Source: Bacillota bacterium
GTDB taxonomy: Bacteria > Bacillota > Clostridia > Christensenellales > CAG-138
DNA length: 64,000 nucleotides
NCBI GenBank assembly: GCA_023400985.1
Contig: JAEXEN010000029.1
Span: forward strand, 1-64,000
Reading direction: 5' to 3'
The position numbers and the translations under genes are program-made. Shown here in pieces: positions 7,576-15,862 of the stretch; the first letter of the stretch is position 1, and each line of letters starts with the position of its first letter. Below the pieces are notes generated by a model. The model ran no database searches, was not told the origin of the DNA, and saw only the letters and a program-made list of their open reading frames with translations.

Positions 7576-8637
7576 ATGGAAAAGGAATTGTGGAAGGGCA
7601 ACGAGGCCATAGCGGAGGCGGCGATCAAGGCGGGCTGCAGGTTCTTTTTCGGCTACCCCATCACGCCGCAAAATGAAATTCCCGAGTACATGGCCATGCG
7701 TTTGCCGCAGGTAGGCGGCAGCTTCGTGCAGGCCGAGTCCGAGGTGGCGGCCATCAACATGGTGTACGGCGCGTCGGGCTGCGGCGCGAGGGTGATGACG
7801 TCTTCTTCGTCCCCGGGCGTCAGCCTCAAGCAGGAGGGCATAAGCTACTTGGCGGGCGCGGAGCTTCCGGCGGTCATCGTCAACGTGATGCGCGGCGGCC
7901 CCGGCCTCGGTACCATACAGCCGGCGCAAGGCGATTATTTTCAAGCTACGCGCGGCGGCGGCAACGGCGATTACCGTACCGTGGTATTTGCACCCGCCAC
8001 CATTCAGGAGGCGGTGGATTTCACGCAGGAAGCGTTCGATGTCGCCGATCAGTATCGCAACCCCGTAATGATATTGGCTGACGGCATGATCGGCCAGATG
8101 ATGGAGCCCATCGAGTGGCGCGAGCCTAAGAAGCGCTCTTTGCCGGAGAAGACATGGGCGGCGACGGGGGATGTAAAAAACCGCAAGCATAACATCATCA
8201 ACTCGCTTTTTATCGACCCGGATCTATGCTACGAGAACAACCTCCGCATGGCCGAGAAGTACGCTTTGATCGAGCAAAACGAGGTGCGCTGCGAGGAGAC
8301 GAATATCGAAGGCGCGGAGGTCGTGTTCGTGGCCTACGGCACGCCTTCGCGCGTGGCGCGCGCCGCGATGCAGCTCTTAGAAAAGCAGGGCGTGAAGACG
8401 GGGCTGTTCCGCCCCATCACGCTTTGGCCTTTCCCGTATAAGCACCTCTACGAGGTCGCCTGTAAAAAACATGTCAAGGCAGTCGTAGCGGTGGAAATGA
8501 GCCTCGGGCAGATGGTGGATGATGTGCGCATCGGCGTCAACGGCGCAAAGCCGGTCGGCTTTATCGGCACCGCAGGCGGCGTTATCCCGACCCCCACCGA
8601 CGTGGCGAAGACTGCGCTCAAGCAGTTAGGGAGGTAA
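7576..8637 (+). CDS. vorB: 2-oxoacid:ferredoxin oxidoreductase, alpha subunit (VorB/KorA type)
   Basis: 353 aa from ATG 7576; the open frame extends upstream but only through the ferredoxin gene in another frame. Signatures: GCRFFFGYPITPQNEIPEYM (~18-37), SEVAAINMVYGASGCGAR (~51-68), SSSPGVSLKQEGISYL and MRGGPGLGTIQPAQGDY. The enzyme oxidatively decarboxylates a 2-oxoacid to acyl-CoA with ferredoxin as acceptor. VOR and KOR are hard to separate by sequence; the ilvE, ptb and buk neighbours favour 2-oxoisovalerate and other branched 2-oxoacids. Confidence 0.85.
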   Translation: MEKELWKGNEAIAEAAIKAGCRFFFGYPITPQNEIPEYMAMRLPQVGGSFVQAESEVAAINMVYGASGCGARVMTSSSSPGVSLKQEGISYLAGAELPAVIVNVMRGGPGLGTIQPAQGDYFQATRGGGNGDYRTVVFAPATIQEAVDFTQEAFDVADQYRNPVMILADGMIGQMMEPIEWREPKKRSLPEKTWAATGDVKNRKHNIINSLFIDPDLCYENNLRMAEKYALIEQNEVRCEETNIEGAEVVFVAYGTPSRVARAAMQLLEKQGVKTGLFRPITLWPFPYKHLYEVACKKHVKAVVAVEMSLGQMVDDVRIGVNGAKPVGFIGTAGGVIPTPTDVAKTALKQLGR

Positions 8638-8639
8638 GT

Positions 8640-9389
8640 ATGGCGATCGTATATGAAAAGTCCAAGGCGCTCACCGATAAGGAAATGCACTACTGCCCGG
8701 GCTGCACGCACGGCGTTGCGCACAAGCTCGTGGCGGAGGTGCTTGAAGAGCTCAATATTACCGACAGGACCATCGGCATAAGCCCTGTGGGCTGCTCGGT
8801 ATTTGCGTACGATTATTTCCGCTGCGACATGATGGAGGCCGCGCACGGGCGCGCGCCCGCCATCGCGACGGGTATCAAGCGCGTGCTTCCCGATCATCCG
8901 GTATTCACCTACCAGGGCGACGGCGACCTTGCGTCCATAGGCACGGCGGAGATCGTCCACGCGGCCATGCGAGGCGAAAAGTTCACCACCATATTCATCA
9001 ACAACGCCATTTATGGCATGACGGGCGGGCAGATGGCGCCTACCACCCTCGTAGGGCAAAAGGCCACCACCGCGCCCTATGGCCGCGATAAGGAATTCAT
9101 GGGCGCGCCCATCCGCATGGCGGAGCTTCTTTCCACCCTCGATGGCACGGCATACGCCGAGCGCTGCACGCTTATCGACATCCCAAACATCAACAAAGCC
9201 AAGCGCGCCATCAAAAAGGCGTTCCAGCTCCAGCTCGACGGCGCGGGCTTCACCTTCGTGGAGCTTCTCTCCACCTGTCCCACCAACTGGGGCAAAACGC
9301 CGCTCGGCGCGATCACATGGCTTAAGGAGAACATGATCCCTTACTACCCGCTGGGCGTATACCGCGATATCACAGCGGAGGTGAAATAA
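8640..9389 (+). CDS. vorA: 2-oxoacid:ferredoxin oxidoreductase, beta (TPP-binding) subunit
   Basis: 249 aa. It starts YCPGCTHGVAHKLVAEVL near residue 18, whose cysteines help bind an iron-sulfur cluster. The thiamine diphosphate/metal motif GDGDLASIGTAEI...NNAIYGMTGGQM is at ~98-132. It is the catalytic subunit, spaced 2 nt from alpha and 1 nt from gamma, so the subunits are translationally coupled. It needs the cofactor made by ThiN, encoded nearby. Confidence 0.88.
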   Translation: MAIVYEKSKALTDKEMHYCPGCTHGVAHKLVAEVLEELNITDRTIGISPVGCSVFAYDYFRCDMMEAAHGRAPAIATGIKRVLPDHPVFTYQGDGDLASIGTAEIVHAAMRGEKFTTIFINNAIYGMTGGQMAPTTLVGQKATTAPYGRDKEFMGAPIRMAELLSTLDGTAYAERCTLIDIPNINKAKRAIKKAFQLQLDGAGFTFVELLSTCPTNWGKTPLGAITWLKENMIPYYPLGVYRDITAEVK

Positions 9390-9390
9390 C

Positions 9391-9930
9391 ATGCTAAACA
9401 ACATCATCATCTGCGGCTTCGGAGGGCAGGGCGTTATGGCCATGGGCAAGACGCTCGCGGAGGCGGGTATGAAGGAGGGCATGAATGTTTCGTGGCTGCC
9501 TTCCTACGGCCCCGAAATGCGCGGCGGCACAGCCAACTGCAACGTGGTGCTCTCAAGCGAGCCGGTCATTTCTCCGGTGGTGCTTGAATGCACGGAGCTC
9601 ATCGCCATGAATAAGCCCTCGCTCTTGAAGTTCGAAAAGACGCTTGTTCCCGGCGGGCTTCTGTTTGTAAACAGCTCCATCATCGAGGTAAAGGCGACGA
9701 GGGGCGACATTACGGCCTATTACGTGCCCTGCAACGACATCGCGAGGGAACTTGGCAACGACCGCGTGGCCAACATGGTCATGCTCGGCGCGTATATCGA
9801 GGCGACCAAGGTGCTCAAAGTGGAAACCATACGCGAAATGCTCGCGCACATCTTCACGGGCCCCAAGGCAAACCTTGTGGAGCTCAACATAGAGGCTCTC
9901 AGGCGCGGCGCAAGCTGCGTGCATCCGTGA
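9391..9930 (+). CDS. vorC: 2-oxoacid:ferredoxin oxidoreductase, gamma subunit
   Basis: 179 aa, typical of the separate gamma subunit. Signatures: IICGFGGQGVMAMGKTLAEA (~6-25), SWLPSYGPEMRGGTANCNVV (~34-53) and VPGGLLFVNSSII. Gamma domains of this family help bind CoA. It completes the four-subunit enzyme (delta, alpha, beta, gamma order), the arrangement common in Clostridia and archaea. Confidence 0.88.
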   Translation: MLNNIIICGFGGQGVMAMGKTLAEAGMKEGMNVSWLPSYGPEMRGGTANCNVVLSSEPVISPVVLECTELIAMNKPSLLKFEKTLVPGGLLFVNSSIIEVKATRGDITAYYVPCNDIARELGNDRVANMVMLGAYIEATKVLKVETIREMLAHIFTGPKANLVELNIEALRRGASCVHP

Positions 9931-9946
9931 AAGGGAGGGGAATAGC

Positions 9947-11011
9947 ATGGAGATCGACATTCAAAAGGCGACGCAGCTGAAGGAAAAGCCCATGGACGAA
10001 AGCGGACTCGGCTTTGGCAAGGCGCTTACGGACCATATGTTCCTCATGGAGTACGATGAGGGAACGGGCTGGCACGACGCGCGCATACAGCCCTATACGA
10101 AACTCATGATCGACCCCGCATCGGCGGTGCTGCATTACGCGCAGGAGATATTCGAGGGCCTAAAGGCCTACCGCACGCCGAACGACGACGTGCAGCTTTT
10201 CCGCCCGCGCGACAATGCCGTACGCCTCAACAAAAGCGCGTACCGCATGGTGATGCCCGAGATCGCCCCCGACTTCAACGTGGAGATCATGAAAAAGCTC
10301 GTGGACCTTGAGCGGGATTGGGTGCCGCACGCGGAGGGCACGTCGCTCTACCTTCGCCCCACCATGATCGCGGACGGCGTGGAGCTCGGCGTGCACGCAT
10401 CCAAGCGATATCTGTATTACATCATCTGTGCGGCGTCCGGCATGTATTATACGAAGGGCTTCGCGCCCGTGCGCATCTACGTGGAGGATACCTACGTCCG
10501 CGCGGTGCGCGGCGGCGTGGGCGGCTCAAAAACGGGCGGCAACTACGCGGCCAGCTTGCGCGCCTCCGAGGAGGCAAAGGAAAAGGGCTTCAGCCAGGTG
10601 CTCTGGCTCGACGCTGCGGAGCATAAATACGTGCAGGAAGTGGGCGCCATGAACATGATGTTCCTCCTTGGCGATACGGTCGCTACGGCGCCCATCGACG
10701 GCAGCATCCTAGACGGCATCACGCGCAGAAGCGTTTTGCAGCTCGTAAAGGATATGGGCTACAAGGTGGAGGAGCGCCCCGTCTCCATCGACGAGTTGTA
10801 CGAGGCGGGAGAACGCGGCCTCTTAAAAGAAGCGTTCGGAACGGGCACCGCGGCCGTGATTACGCCCGTGAGCGAGCTCTATTACAAAGGTCGCAGCCTT
10901 ATCATGAATGGCGGCAAGATAGGCCCGCTTACGCAAAAATTGTACGATATGCTCACCGGCATACAGCGCGGGGCCATAAAAGACCCGTACGGCTGGACGG
11001 TGAAGGTTTAA
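9947..11011 (+). CDS. ilvE: Branched-chain amino acid aminotransferase
   Basis: 354 aa, PLP fold type IV, group II (BCAT-like) length. Visible: QEIFEGLKAYRTPNDDVQLF (~65-84), the PLP lysine region GGSKTGGNYAASL, QEVGAMNMMF and DGITRRSVL. It converts valine, leucine and isoleucine to their 2-oxoacids using 2-oxoglutarate. As last gene of the ptb-buk-vor operon its likely job is catabolic: it supplies the substrates of the adjacent oxidoreductase. A strong terminator follows. Confidence 0.9.
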   Translation: MEIDIQKATQLKEKPMDESGLGFGKALTDHMFLMEYDEGTGWHDARIQPYTKLMIDPASAVLHYAQEIFEGLKAYRTPNDDVQLFRPRDNAVRLNKSAYRMVMPEIAPDFNVEIMKKLVDLERDWVPHAEGTSLYLRPTMIADGVELGVHASKRYLYYIICAASGMYYTKGFAPVRIYVEDTYVRAVRGGVGGSKTGGNYAASLRASEEAKEKGFSQVLWLDAAEHKYVQEVGAMNMMFLLGDTVATAPIDGSILDGITRRSVLQLVKDMGYKVEERPVSIDELYEAGERGLLKEAFGTGTAAVITPVSELYYKGRSLIMNGGKIGPLTQKLYDMLTGIQRGAIKDPYGWTVKV

Positions 11012-11018
11012 AAAACTC

Positions 11019-11063
11019 AAATAAACAAGCATCCGGCCATTACGGCCGGATGCTTGTTTATTT
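11019..11063. terminator. Bidirectional terminator between ilvE and the ComFB-like gene
   Basis: A near-perfect 20-bp stem (11019-11038 with 11044-11063) around a short loop. A-rich on the left arm and T-rich on the right, it can stop transcription on both strands; genes converge here. Confidence 0.9.
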
Positions 11064-11077
11064 GCTGCTAAAAAACT

Positions 11078-11368
11078 TTATCTCGGCTGGTCGTGGTTAG
11101 CGTGTTTGCCGACCTTTTCGATGGCGCTGAGGATGGCGGTGGTAACGTCCGCCTGAAACTGCACCTGATTGATATGGAAGCGCGTGAAGATCTCGCCGCC
11201 GATGTTGATGGTGTATTTGGGCGGCAAATGGTTAAGCGCATAGGTCACCACGTCCGCGCGGCAGTACATGCAGCAACAGATACCGCTTTTTTTCATCAGT
11301 TCATCTACGCGCATATCGACCATCTCTTCCAAAATGTTGCGCGGCATGATCTTTTTATTCTCTTCCAA
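11078..11368 (-). CDS. Late competence protein ComFB-like
   Basis: 96 aa. The sequence MPRNILEEMVDMRVDELM followed by CCCMYCRADVVTYALNHLPP matches the ComFB-like family (PF10719), small cytoplasmic proteins of uncertain role; some cyanobacterial members bind cyclic nucleotides. A CCxxC cysteine cluster at ~31-36 could bind metal. It is a single gene with its own promoter at 11441-11469. Confidence 0.75.
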   Translation of the reverse strand: MEENKKIMPRNILEEMVDMRVDELMKKSGICCCMYCRADVVTYALNHLPPKYTINIGGEIFTRFHINQVQFQADVTTAILSAIEKVGKHANHDQPR

Positions 11369-11695
11369 AGCCGTTCACTCCTTCGTCGCTGTGGCTGTGC
11401 ACGGAGCCGCACATAAAAACGGCCGTGTTACAGCATATCTATTATATCGTGCACATGCGGGCAAGACAATAGAGGTCTCGGCTGGAAATCAGAGAAATTT
11501 ACGACCGCGGCAGGGAACGGGCTTTTAATACAACTAGGATGGCACAGGTATAACGCGGGAGCAATATCCATCCGCGCGCTAATGGAAAACCGAATGCGCG
11601 CGTGTTGTGTTTTTCCGGCGTGTTGGGTATAATTTTTATGGAATACAAAACATGTCGCACAAGGAAAAAATATAACCGGACGGGAGTCGCAGACT
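11369..11695. promoter_or_regulatory. Intergenic region with two divergent sigma-A promoters
   Basis: Minus strand: TTGTCT (11464-11469), 17 nt, TATAAT (11441-11446), driving the ComFB-like gene. Plus strand: TTGTGT (11605-11610), 17 nt, TATAAT (11628-11633), driving the GntR/TrkA-C gene. Nothing else recognised. Confidence 0.65.
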
Positions 11696-12328
11696 TTGGA
11701 AAATTCGATCGTCACACCGGTCTATTCTCAAATAGCTCTCGACATAGCTTTACGGATAGCAAAAGGGGAGCTGAAGGAAAATACAAAAATCTACGGGCGC
11801 TCCGTTATGGCCTCGGAATATGGCGTATCCCCCGAAACTATCCGAAGGGCTTTAAAGCTTCTCGAGGATATGGACATCGTCGAGACCAGACATAATAGCG
11901 GCTCGCTTGTCATCTCCGCAGATAACGCAAACGAATATGTTCGAAGATTCAGCCAGCGCAACGATATTCGCGCTTATCAGAAAAAGCTCAACGACCTTTT
12001 ATCCAAGCAGAGCTCCCTCTGCCGCGAAATTGCCGAGGCCGCCGCCGCCATTGTGCGTATCGACGAAAAATTCTCCAAGGCTTCCCCATTTATCAACTAC
12101 GAAGCGAAGGTTCCTGCGGATTCACCGCTTTTGGGCCGTACGCTCGGGGAACTGCGCTTTTGGCAACAAACCGCCGCAACCGTTATAGCAATACGGCGCG
12201 ACGGAAAGATCATTCTTTCTCCCGGCCCATATGCCGCACTTCAGCCAAGCGATGTTCTCGTTTATGTTGGCGACGTCAAATGTACCGAGACGGTCGCCGT
12301 TTTTCTTGAAAAGGGTATAAACGCATAA
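11696..12328 (+). CDS. GntR-family regulator with TrkA-C (RCK_C) ligand domain
   Basis: 210 aa with a TTG start at 11696, supported by GGGAG 9 nt upstream. Residues ~8-75 are a GntR winged helix (SVMASEYGVSPETIRRALKLL). After a coiled-coil-like linker (~88-120) comes a TrkA-C domain of about 70 residues (LGRTLGELRFWQ...LQPSDVLVYVGD). In this architecture the RCK_C domain may sense a small molecule such as c-di-AMP. It lies 126 nt ahead of an osmoprotectant transporter operon whose promoter carries an inverted repeat, so it is the probable regulator of that operon. Confidence 0.8.
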   Translation: MENSIVTPVYSQIALDIALRIAKGELKENTKIYGRSVMASEYGVSPETIRRALKLLEDMDIVETRHNSGSLVISADNANEYVRRFSQRNDIRAYQKKLNDLLSKQSSLCREIAEAAAAIVRIDEKFSKASPFINYEAKVPADSPLLGRTLGELRFWQQTAATVIAIRRDGKIILSPGPYAALQPSDVLVYVGDVKCTETVAVFLEKGINA

Positions 12329-12390
12329 GGCTTTCGCCATAATAAGTCAAGCATGCTTTTTCTTCGCAGGGGAGCATGCTTTGCTTTAAG

Positions 12391-12429
12391 TTGACAACTG
12401 ACAACTCTGATTCTATAATAGAGTTGTCA
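12391..12429 (+). promoter_or_regulatory. Promoter and operator of the opu operon
   Basis: TTGACA (12391-12396), 17 nt, TATAAT (12414-12419). An inverted repeat TGACAACTC (12399-12407) and GAGTTGTCA (12421-12429), with centres 22 bp apart, straddles the -10 box. Two helical turns between arms suit a dimeric GntR repressor. An extra TGACAACT half repeat overlaps the -35. Confidence 0.7.
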
Positions 12430-12454
12430 TTTCATTCGAAGAAGGAGGAATTTG

Positions 12455-13582
12455 ATGATAGAATTCCGCAACGTAAGCAAAAGCTATGGCAAAAGCATTA
12501 TACTCGACGATCTGAGTTTTGAGATACAGGAAGGACAGTTCGCTGTGCTGATCGGGCCCAGCGGATGTGGGAAAACAACCACCCTCAAAACCATCAACCG
12601 CTTGATCGAACCCGACCGGGGCGAGATTCATATCAACGGCAAAAATATCGTTTGCCAAAACCCGGTCGAGCTCCGCCGCAGCATCGGTTATGTGATCCAG
12701 CAAATCGGCCTTTTTCCCAATATGACGGTAGAACAAAACATTGCGGTTGTACCAAAGCTATTGAAGTATCCGAAGGAGCGGTATCGGCAGATTGTGCGGG
12801 ATCTCCTTGCGCTTGTCAATATGCCTTATGAGCAAAATGCGAACAAATATCCTTCGGAGTTGTCCGGCGGGCAGCAGCAAAGGATCGGGGTATTACGCGC
12901 GCTTGCGGCATCCCCTCCGATCGTTTTGATGGACGAGCCCTTTGGGGCGCTCGATCCCATTACCCGCGACTCACTTCAGGATGAGGTAAAAAAGCTGCAG
13001 CGGAAGCTTAAAAAGACGATCGTCTTTGTAACGCATGATATGGAAGAGGCATTGCGCATGGCGGATGTTATCGTATTTATGAACGAGGGAAAAATCGTGC
13101 AGATGGCATCGCCTGAGGAAATGCTGCGCAATCCGGCAGACGATCTGATCCGAAGCTTTATGGGACGGCATATGAGAGCCAATAACAAGGCGCCGGTCCT
13201 GTATGCCGAAGATTTCATGCGCACCAAGGTGCTAAAGGTGCCGCGCACGAGCAAGACGCTTGAATGCGTGGATATGATGATCAGACGCGAGGTGAATTCG
13301 CTTCTTGTTTTGAACGATGACGAAACCTTTGCAGGCGCGGTCACCATCGAGGCGATCCGTCGGCATGGGAAAGCGGGTAGGGAAATCGGAGAACTGGTTT
13401 CTGCGGATGTGGTTACGATCGGCCGGAAAATGCCGGCGCAGGAAGTTTTTGAATTGCTGCTTTCCTCGGCGGCCAACTATTTGGTGGTTCTTAACGACGA
13501 CAGCACCGTGGCGGGGCTCGTGACCCAAACCGGTATGGCGAAGGCAATGGGTGAGGCGCTTTGGGGGGAACTCTCATCATGA
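12455..13582 (+). CDS. Osmoprotectant ABC transporter, ATP-binding subunit with CBS domains (OpuCA-like)
   Basis: 375 aa from ATG 12455 (a TTG lies immediately before it); AAGGAGG is 6 nt upstream. ABC ATPase motifs: GPSGCGKTT (Walker A), LSGGQQQR (signature), VLMDEPFGALDP (Walker B). Residues ~250-370 form two CBS domains, which in OpuA/OpuC sense ionic strength or c-di-AMP. It powers uptake of quaternary amines such as glycine betaine, choline or carnitine. First gene of a four-gene operon; the stop overlaps the permease start. Confidence 0.88.
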   Translation: MIEFRNVSKSYGKSIILDDLSFEIQEGQFAVLIGPSGCGKTTTLKTINRLIEPDRGEIHINGKNIVCQNPVELRRSIGYVIQQIGLFPNMTVEQNIAVVPKLLKYPKERYRQIVRDLLALVNMPYEQNANKYPSELSGGQQQRIGVLRALAASPPIVLMDEPFGALDPITRDSLQDEVKKLQRKLKKTIVFVTHDMEEALRMADVIVFMNEGKIVQMASPEEMLRNPADDLIRSFMGRHMRANNKAPVLYAEDFMRTKVLKVPRTSKTLECVDMMIRREVNSLLVLNDDETFAGAVTIEAIRRHGKAGREIGELVSADVVTIGRKMPAQEVFELLLSSAANYLVVLNDDSTVAGLVTQTGMAKAMGEALWGELSS

Positions 13583-14223
13583 GCTTGTTTGAGTTTATTG
13601 CAAAAAACCAGGAAGACCTGTCCTTAAGCCTGTTGCGTCATATAGAACTGGTCGCCGTATCGGTTTTTGTGGGAATTGCTGTATCCATTCCCGCAGGAAT
13701 TCTTCTCTCGCGCCATAAGAAAGCGGCGGGCCCAATTCTGTCCACCGTTGGTCTGATTCAAACGATACCGGGACTCGTCATGCTCGGGCTTGCGCTGCTC
13801 GCATTCGGCGTAGGACTTTTTCCCGCGCTGGTCGTATTATCCATATATTCTGTTTTGCCGATTTTGCGCAACACTTACACCGGCATCACGGAAGTGGACA
13901 CAAGCTATCTGGAGGCGGGCCGTGGCATCGGCATGACGGATATGCAATTATTGTTTCGAGTTCAACTCCCCATTGCAATGCCTTCCATCATCAGCGGGGT
14001 TCGTATTTCCACAGTATATATCGTCAGTTGGGCAACGCTGGCGGGACTCATCGGGGCCGGTGGACTTGGCGATCTGATCTGGACGGGCCTGTCGACCTAC
14101 AATATAAACTACATCCTGGCGGGAGCCGTTCCATCGGCGATTCTGGCGTTTGTGTTCAGCGGCCTCATCGGCATTCTACAGCGCCTGTTTACGCCAAAGG
14201 GATTAAAGGGGGCCGGAATATGA
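13579..14223 (+). CDS. Osmoprotectant ABC transporter permease 1 (OpuCB-like)
   Basis: 214 aa, starting at the ATG that overlaps the ATPase stop. About five to six membrane helices with the permease motif near EAGRGIGMTDMQLLFRVQLP (~118-137), the EAA loop that docks on the ATPase. The open frame extends six codons upstream but the overlapping ATG is the natural start. Confidence 0.85.
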   Translation: MSLFEFIAKNQEDLSLSLLRHIELVAVSVFVGIAVSIPAGILLSRHKKAAGPILSTVGLIQTIPGLVMLGLALLAFGVGLFPALVVLSIYSVLPILRNTYTGITEVDTSYLEAGRGIGMTDMQLLFRVQLPIAMPSIISGVRISTVYIVSWATLAGLIGAGGLGDLIWTGLSTYNINYILAGAVPSAILAFVFSGLIGILQRLFTPKGLKGAGI

Positions 14224-14819
14224 TCGGCTTACTGCCGCTTATTTTCGAACATCTTGCCATCGTTGCCGTCGCCACCGCGATCTCCATGCTTATGGGTACG
14301 GTCTTAGGCATACTTGCCTATTGGATACGCTATGCGGACAGCGTCATACTATGGCTTGTAGAAATGATACAAACCATCCCGTCTCTGGCGCTTCTCGCCA
14401 TGCTGATGATTTTATTTGGGCTTGGCAACACCACGATCATCGCGGGGCTTATATTGTATGCTTTGCTGCCCATTGTCCGGAACACCTATACCGGACTTAC
14501 TTCGGTACCGCAGTATATCAAGGATGCAGCCCGCGGCATGGGGATGTCCAAGCTTCAAAGGCTTTTCCGCGTGGAGCTACCACTTGCGTTTCCGCTCATG
14601 TTTTCTGGCATCAAAATTTCGGTGGTCAATTCACTTTCCATCGCCGTGATGGGCGTGCTAATCGGAGCCGGTGGTTTAGGTTATCCGGTGTACCGCGGCA
14701 TTCAGACGCAAAACTTCGGAAAGATCATGTCGGGCGCTGTCCCAGTGATGCTTATGGCGGTATTATTTGACTATCTCATGTCTAAAGTGGAACGTCGCCT
14801 TATGAAACGGGCCAAGTAA
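14220..14819 (+). CDS. Osmoprotectant ABC transporter permease 2 (OpuCD-like)
   Basis: 199 aa, start overlapping the previous stop by 4 nt. Membrane helices and the EAA loop DAARGMGMSKLQRLFRVELP mirror permease 1, so the two are paralogs forming a heterodimeric channel. The paired-permease layout matches OpuC and OpuB of Bacillus. Confidence 0.85.
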   Translation: MIGLLPLIFEHLAIVAVATAISMLMGTVLGILAYWIRYADSVILWLVEMIQTIPSLALLAMLMILFGLGNTTIIAGLILYALLPIVRNTYTGLTSVPQYIKDAARGMGMSKLQRLFRVELPLAFPLMFSGIKISVVNSLSIAVMGVLIGAGGLGYPVYRGIQTQNFGKIMSGAVPVMLMAVLFDYLMSKVERRLMKRAK

Positions 14820-14909
14820 GCGCGTCGAAAAGCCACGATCCTATTGCCGTGCCGTTCAATACGGTTATGAAACTATAAATATATTCACGAAAGGAAGGTA
14901 TTGCATAAT

Positions 14910-15800
14910 ATGAAAAGAAGAATTACCGGCGTATTTGCCGCTATGCTGATGGCGCTGTCGTTTGCACTGTCAGGCTGTCAGGCCGGACAAACCATTGTAA
15001 TCGGCTCTAAGGATTTCAGCGAAAACATAGTGCTCGGTGAGATTTTCGCCCAGCTGATCGAGGCAAAAACAGACATAAATGTGGAACGAAAACTGAACAT
15101 GGGCGGTACGTTTGTCTGCTTTGAGGCGCTCAAAAACGGACAGATCGACATCTATCCCGAATATACGGGAACCGGGCTTACCGCGCAGCTTGAGATGGAC
15201 GTTATAACCGATCCCGGCGAAGCGTATCGCGTGGTTTCCGAGGAGTTCGCCGGCCGCTTTAGCATCAAATGGCTGGAGCCGCTTGGCTTCAATAACACCT
15301 ATACGCTTGCCGTGACCAACGATGTCTATGAGCGGTACGGAGTGGAAACCTACAGCGATCTGGCTGCAATCTCCGAAAATCTCGTGTTCGGCGCGGAGCA
15401 TGAGTTCTTTGACCGGCAGGATGGCTATAACGAGCTTACTGAGCTTTACGGCATGGTATTCAAGGGCGATCCGCAGAAGATGAACGTTTCGCTGAAATAC
15501 CAGGCGATCGGCAACGGCGATATCGATGTGACAGACGCGTTTGCGACGGACGGTCAGATCATGCAATATAACCTGAAAATACTGCGCGACGACAAAAGCT
15601 TTTTCCCGCCCTACGATGCAGCACCCATCATCCGCAATGAGACCCTCGAAAAGTACCCCGAATTAGAGGAAATCCTCAACGCGCTTGCCGGTCTGATCGA
15701 TGATGCCGCCATGACAGAGCTCAATTACAAGATTGATGTGGAAGGGCAGGATGTCGAGGACGTCGCCAAGGAATTCTTGCAGGCAAACGGTTTGATTTAG
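14910..15800 (+). CDS. Osmoprotectant-binding lipoprotein (OpuCC-like)
   Basis: 296 aa from ATG 14910. An upstream TTG at 14901 lies too close to AAGGAAGG. Lipoprotein signal peptide ending LSFALSGC (lipobox, Cys ~22). The mature part has IVIGSKDFSENIVLGEIFAQ and YPEYTGTGL, typical of glycine betaine/choline/carnitine-binding proteins (PF04069). Last gene of the opu operon; no clear terminator follows and it converges on hypE. Confidence 0.87.
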   Translation: MKRRITGVFAAMLMALSFALSGCQAGQTIVIGSKDFSENIVLGEIFAQLIEAKTDINVERKLNMGGTFVCFEALKNGQIDIYPEYTGTGLTAQLEMDVITDPGEAYRVVSEEFAGRFSIKWLEPLGFNNTYTLAVTNDVYERYGVETYSDLAAISENLVFGAEHEFFDRQDGYNELTELYGMVFKGDPQKMNVSLKYQAIGNGDIDVTDAFATDGQIMQYNLKILRDDKSFFPPYDAAPIIRNETLEKYPELEEILNALAGLIDDAAMTELNYKIDVEGQDVEDVAKEFLQANGLI

Positions 15801-15862
15801 CGTTCGGCTTCGAAATGAAGGCGGAAGCAGAAACAAAAAGGCGTCCCAATATAATCAGGCGA

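Noticed and set aside
8448..9482. 344-codon minus-strand frame opposite the oxidoreductase subunits
   Set aside because: It is antisense to two well-conserved genes, has a low-complexity basic composition and no ribosome site.
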